A stretch of 64,000 nucleotides of DNA, from NCBI RefSeq assembly GCF_042682045.1, contig NZ_JBHUGS010000004.1:1-64000 (forward strand), read 5' to 3'. Below are positions 60,434 to 64,000 of the stretch, one piece after another. Position 1 is the first letter of the stretch. Each line of letters begins with the position of its first letter. The stretch is from Sphingomonas_R arantia (GTDB taxonomy: Bacteria > Pseudomonadota > Alphaproteobacteria > Sphingomonadales > Sphingomonadaceae). The notes below the pieces were generated by a model. The model was given only the letters and a program-made list of their open reading frames with translations. It did no database searches and was not told where the DNA came from. The translations under genes and the position numbers were made by a program.

Positions 60434-61783
60434 CTACCGCCGCCGTTCCGCTTCGCCGCGGCTGGCCATGGCGATGTCTTGGGCGCGGATGTAGTCGGGG
60501 GTGCCGGGGGGGATGCCCTTGAGGGCGGCGTCGGCGTTTTGCATGGCGAGGCGGGTCTGGCCCTGGAGGCTGTAGCGTTCGGCGCTGGCGAGCATGGCGC
60601 GCGCGGTGTCGCCTTCGCCGGCGTAGATGATGCCGAGCTGGTACCAGGCGAATGGGTTCTGATCGTCGCGCTGGACCGCGACGCGCAGGACGCGTTTCGC
60701 CTCGGCGAGGTTGGCGGGGTCCTCGGTCGCGATCAGCGCGTGGCCGAGCGTGGCGGCGATCAAGGGTTGGTCGGGGCGGGCGGCGACGGCTTCGCGTAAG
60801 GGGGCGATCGCTTCCTTGGGGCGGCCGGATTCGAGCAGGACCTGGCCCTTAAGCTCGAGATAATAGGGGTCGTGCGGTGCGGACGCGACGAGCTTGTCGA
60901 TCTCGGTCACCGCGCGGTCGGGGTAGGCGCCGCGATGCCAGGCATAGGTGCGCGCGTAGCGGGCCTGCGCGGTCTGGTTCGTCTCCGGGTATTTCGACAT
61001 CGTGACGGGCGGGTCCTGCGTGAAGCCGAACAGCTTGCCCTTGATCCGCTGGAACCGCGCCTCGATCGCCGGGTCGGTGGGGGTGTTGTAGTAGGGCGAG
61101 CTGGTGATGTCGCCCTGGAGCGTGGCCTGGCGTTCGGCGGACATGGGGTGGGTCTGCTGGAACGGGTCGGTCTTCTGGTAGCTCGACGAGTAGCGATATT
61201 CCTCCTGCCGCAGCTTGCCGAAGAAGCTGAGCATGCCTTTGCCGGACAGGTGCGCGGTGCGCAGGAAGCCGGAGCCGGCGGCGTCCGCGCTCGATTCCTG
61301 TGCGCGGCTGAACGAGAGGTAGCGGCCCATCGCGGCCTGTTGCCCGGCGGCCATCGCGGCCATGCCGGCGGAGCCCGCGCCGGCCGCCATCGCGGCGACC
61401 CCGACGATGAGCGAGAGGATGCTGATGCCGCCTGAGGCCTTTGCCATTTCGCCGCCGCGGATGATGTGGCCGCCGGAGATATGGCCGACCTCGTGCGCGA
61501 TGACGCCCTGGACTTCGGATGCGTTGTCGGCGGCCATGATGAGGCCGCTGTGGATGTAGACGATCTGGCCGCCGGCGACGAACGCGTTGATCGAGGGATC
61601 GCCGAGCAGGACGATCTGGAGCGCGCCTTTGCGGAGACCCGCGGCGACGCCGATCGGCTGGGCGAGATCGTTCAGGAACGCCTCGGTCTCGGCATCGCGG
61701 AGCACGGACTGGGCGGCGACGGGCTGCGTCGCGAGTGTCGTCGCGATGAGTGTCGCGAGGAGGAGGCGGAGGAGGCGGGTCAT
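60434..61783 (-). CDS. M48 family metallopeptidase with TPR domain (BepA/YfgC-like)
   Basis: This 449-residue protein starts at ATG 61783. Signal peptide MTRLLRLLLATLIATTLATQPVAAQ. The zinc site is IAHEVGHISGGHI (His97-Glu98-xx-His101) with third ligand Glu in AQESSADAAG (~163). A hydrophobic Gly/Ala loop lies at ~115-145. The C-terminal ~200 residues are TPR-like helical repeats (DPYYLELKGQVLLESGRPKEAI, NPFAWYQLGIIYAGEGD). BepA-type enzymes maintain outer-membrane protein assembly. Palindrome arrays flank the gene on both sides. Confidence 0.93.
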   Translation of the reverse strand: MTRLLRLLLATLIATTLATQPVAAQSVLRDAETEAFLNDLAQPIGVAAGLRKGALQIVLLGDPSINAFVAGGQIVYIHSGLIMAADNASEVQGVIAHEVGHISGGHIIRGGEMAKASGGISILSLIVGVAAMAAGAGSAGMAAMAAGQQAAMGRYLSFSRAQESSADAAGSGFLRTAHLSGKGMLSFFGKLRQEEYRYSSSYQKTDPFQQTHPMSAERQATLQGDITSSPYYNTPTDPAIEARFQRIKGKLFGFTQDPPVTMSKYPETNQTAQARYARTYAWHRGAYPDRAVTEIDKLVASAPHDPYYLELKGQVLLESGRPKEAIAPLREAVAARPDQPLIAATLGHALIATEDPANLAEAKRVLRVAVQRDDQNPFAWYQLGIIYAGEGDTARAMLASAERYSLQGQTRLAMQNADAALKGIPPGTPDYIRAQDIAMASRGEAERRR

Positions 61784-61915
61784 CGCCGTGATGTGTGGCG
61801 GGGCGCGGGTGAATGGGGGGTGAGCATGGGCGCGGTTTTAGCGGATGCCGGGGTGGGGGTGAAGGGGCTTGGGGTTTTGCTGTGACGCGGGTCTTTCGGG
61901 CGAGTTGGGTCTTTC

Positions 61916-62098
61916 CAGCCTAAGCCCCCCACCCCGACCCTCCCCCCGGTGGGGGGAGGGGGTTTCTGGTTCGCTGTTGGAGCAGGCTCCCTCCACCAAC
62001 CGGGGGGAGGGTTGGCGAGGGGGGTGTTGCTTGGGGGAGCCTCGCCACGAGCGTTGCTCCCCTCTCCCAACCCTCTCCCCGGAGGGGAGAGGGCTTTT
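61916..62098. repeat. Array of GC-rich palindromes between M48 and rne genes
   Basis: CCAGCCTAAGCCCCCCACCC then CGACCCTCCCCCCGGTGGGG (61916-61966) duplicates 60319-60370 almost base for base. GGGGGGAGGGTTGG at 61999 is an inverted half, and CTCCCCTCTCCCAACCCTCT..CCCCGGAGGGGAGAGGGC at 62058-62095 duplicates the block at 60243. The array separates two minus-strand genes. Confidence 0.85.
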
Positions 62099-62110
62099 GC
62101 TTAGCTCGGC

Positions 62111-64000
62111 TTATGCGCCGAAGGTGCGTTGCCACCAGCCGCGGCGGGGGCTGCCTTCCTGGTTTTCGGGAGAGGCGGGTTCCGGGGCGTCCGCTTCGCC
62201 GGGGTCGGCGGTGGGGGCCGGTTCCGTTGCCACGGCGAGCGGGGTCACCGCTGCCGCGGCCGCGGGCTTGCGGGTGCGGGGGGCGCGGGTCGGGGCGGGT
62301 GTTTCGGCGACGGGGGCGGGGGCCTCCGTGGCTTCGACGTCCGACTTTTTCCGGCGCGGGCGACGGGGCTTGGGCGCAGGGGCCTCCGCGTCGGCTTCGA
62401 CCGGGGTCGGGTCGATCGCGGCCGGGATCACGTCCTCGATCGCGGGGGCGATCGGTTCGGCGATGGGCTCGGCAACCTCTTCGACCGCGGCGTCGGCCTT
62501 CTTGCGGCGCGGGCGGCGCGGCTTCGGCGTGACCTCGGCCGGGGCGTCCTCCGTTGCCTCGACCGGCGCTGCGACCGGCTCGATCGCGACCGGTTCCGGA
62601 GCGACGGCGATCATCGCGGCGGGCGGAGCGACCGGGGCGGCGACGGGGGTGCCGTCGTCGCGGCGGGCGCGGGGGCGGCGGCGCGTGCGGGGACGGTCTT
62701 CCTCGACCACGTCCTCGACCGGGTCCGGTGCCACTTCGACCGGAGCGACCACCACCGGCACGTCGTCGAACGCAGCCTGTTCGGCGGTCGCGTCGGCGAG
62801 CTGCGTGCTGGCGGCGCTGGCTTCGTAGCCGGCCTCCGCGTCCACGGGTGCAGCGTCGTCGGACGTGGGCTGGTCGACGGTCTCACTGCCGTCTTCCTGA
62901 CGGTTGCGGCGACCGCCGCGGCGTCCGCGACGACCGCGACGGCGGCGGCCTTCGCCGTCTTCGTCGGACGCCGGTTCGCCGTGCGCGGCGACGTCGAGAT
63001 CGGCGTTGGCGCGCGTGGCGATCGCATCCTCGCGGTCCGCCTCGGGCAGTTCGTCGACCGCGACGAGCACGTCGTCTTCGGTGGTCTGACCGTCATGGAC
63101 GGCCTGATCGGCGCCGTCCGTCTCCACGGCATCGCCATCCTCGCGGCGGCCGCCACGACGGCGGCGACGACGCTTGCGGCCGCCTTCGCCGCCACGCTCT
63201 TCGCGGCCTTCACGGCCCCCTTCGCGACCTTCGCGGCGCGGACGATCCTCGCGGGCTTCGACCTCCTCGATCTCGGGGGTCTCCTCCTCGATGTCATCTT
63301 CTTCCTCGCCATAATCCTCTTCGTCCTCGGCCTCCATCGGCGGCAGGACGGGGATGCGCGGCGGGTGCGCGGGCGGGGGACCGTGGCTTTCGACGGCCAT
63401 GCGCGCGCCTTCGAGCTGCCCGTCGGGGCAGATTTCGATCAGCACGCCGTAGCGATCCTCGATCTCGGCGAGTTCGTGGCGCTTGCGGTTGAGGACGTAG
63501 AACGCCGCTTCCTGGCTGGCGCGCAGCACGAGCTGCGACCCGCGACCGCGCGCAGCCTCGTCCTCCAGCATGCGCAGCGCGGACAGGCCGGCCGACGATG
63601 CGGTGCGGACCAGACCGGTGCCGTCGCAATGCGGGCAGGTGCGGGTGGACGCTTCGAGCACGCCGGTGCGGATCCGCTGACGGCTCATTTCGAACAGGCC
63701 GAAGCTGCTGATCCGGCCGACCTGGATGCGGGCGCGATCGTTCTTCAGCGCCTCCTTCATCGCGCGTTCGACCTTCTTGTTGTTGCCGTTCGATTCCATG
63801 TCGATGAAATCGATGACGACGAGGCCGGCCATGTCGCGCAGGCGGAGCTGGCGGGCGATCTCGTTCGCGGCTTCGAGGTTGGTCGACAGCGCGGTCTGTT
63901 CGATATTATGTTCGCGGGTCGACCGGCCGGAGTTGATGTCGATCGACACCAGGGCCTCGGTCGGGTTGATGACCAGATAGCCGCCCGATTTCAGCTGGAC
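62111..64000 (-). CDS. rne: Ribonuclease E (N-terminus beyond window)
   Basis: The frame continues past the right edge (630 visible residues: VQLKSGGYLVINPTEALVSI onward); apparent starts inside are not the true start. DNase I-like catalytic segment with VVIDFIDMESN (catalytic Asp), then the zinc-link TRTCPHCDGTGL, and the small domain RVRTASSAGLS-type end. The C-terminal ~400 residues are the acidic/Arg-rich disordered scaffold (EDEEDYGEEEDDIEEE, GGRKRRRRRRGG), which binds RNA degradosome partners. A hub of mRNA decay and rRNA processing. The end is intact, WWQRTFGA. Confidence 0.95.
   Translation of the reverse strand, partial: VQLKSGGYLVINPTEALVSIDINSGRSTREHNIEQTALSTNLEAANEIARQLRLRDMAGLVVIDFIDMESNGNNKKVERAMKEALKNDRARIQVGRISSFGLFEMSRQRIRTGVLEASTRTCPHCDGTGLVRTASSAGLSALRMLEDEAARGRGSQLVLRASQEAAFYVLNRKRHELAEIEDRYGVLIEICPDGQLEGARMAVESHGPPPAHPPRIPVLPPMEAEDEEDYGEEEDDIEEETPEIEEVEAREDRPRREGREGGREGREERGGEGGRKRRRRRRGGRREDGDAVETDGADQAVHDGQTTEDDVLVAVDELPEADREDAIATRANADLDVAAHGEPASDEDGEGRRRRGRRGRRGGRRNRQEDGSETVDQPTSDDAAPVDAEAGYEASAASTQLADATAEQAAFDDVPVVVAPVEVAPDPVEDVVEEDRPRTRRRPRARRDDGTPVAAPVAPPAAMIAVAPEPVAIEPVAAPVEATEDAPAEVTPKPRRPRRKKADAAVEEVAEPIAEPIAPAIEDVIPAAIDPTPVEADAEAPAPKPRRPRRKKSDVEATEAPAPVAETPAPTRAPRTRKPAAAAAVTPLAVATEPAPTADPGEADAPEPASPENQEGSPRRGWWQRTFGA

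Noticed and set aside
60031..62098. The GC-rich palindromes as a CRISPR array
   Set aside because: They are dispersed hairpins with variable spacing and orientation, flanking a gene, with no cas genes.

Overview
The window is high-GC (mostly mid-60s percent by eye) alphaproteobacterial DNA. A sphingomonad, most likely Sphingomonas, is suggested by the protein sequences (UvrA, GlpX, homoserine dehydrogenase, RNase E, ThyA), by a carboxypeptidase-regulatory-domain TonB receptor, and by several families of G/C-rich interspersed palindromes. This assignment is inference from style and family resemblance; no search was run.

Region 1 (1-28,320) is a temperate siphophage-type prophage cut by the left edge of the window. 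It lies against the 3' end of a tRNA-Glu gene (28,321-28,396, minus), with a tyrosine integrase ending 18 bp away. The minus strand holds the structural operon, read right to left: HNH nuclease, TerS, TerL, portal, S49 protease, HK97-fold capsid, head-tail connectors, HK97-gp10, tail terminator, two tail-tube paralogues flanking an SGNH hydrolase, a tail assembly chaperone with an apparent -1 frameshift extension, and the start of a tape measure protein. A plus-strand lipoprotein gene sits between the chaperone and tape measure genes. Further right on the minus strand is an early/replication operon (Cro-like protein, CII-like regulator, toprim/CHC2 primase, GapR-like protein, D5-type helicase) whose genes mostly overlap by 4 bp. 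A repressor with S24-like C-terminus diverges from it. A plus-strand operon of small genes (HIRAN, ASCH-like, zinc-ribbon, excisionase-like) runs into the integrase. Palindromic operators of one consensus lie in the immunity region and before this second operon.

Region 2 (28.4-36.4 kb) is core chromosome: recJ, glpX, a small secreted protein, homoserine dehydrogenase, then a stress-type cluster (PA2169-type four-helix protein, DUF3597 protein) and an HTH protein carrying two interspersed repeats in frame.

Region 3 (36.5-44.5 kb) is a small defence-like island around uvrA. It holds an AT-rich anti-phage dCTP-deaminase (AvcD-like) gene with a divergent 54-codon gene, and the two ends of a type ISP restriction-modification gene whose middle has been replaced by an AT-richer AlbA_2/ATPase-like gene.

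Region 4 (44.9-50.9 kb) holds a TonB-dependent receptor with a tiny leader ORF, an acyl-CoA ligase and CorA. Region 5 (51-57.3 kb) is a patchwork of small secreted or membrane proteins (two paralogous lipoproteins, an aspartyl protease, DUF6624, EF-hand and ankyrin-like proteins) laced with a GCGGACA palindrome family. Region 6 (57.3-64 kb) is thyA, a DsbA-family protein with an unusual N-terminal extension, an M48 peptidase-TPR protein and RNase E (cut by the right edge), separated by other palindrome arrays.
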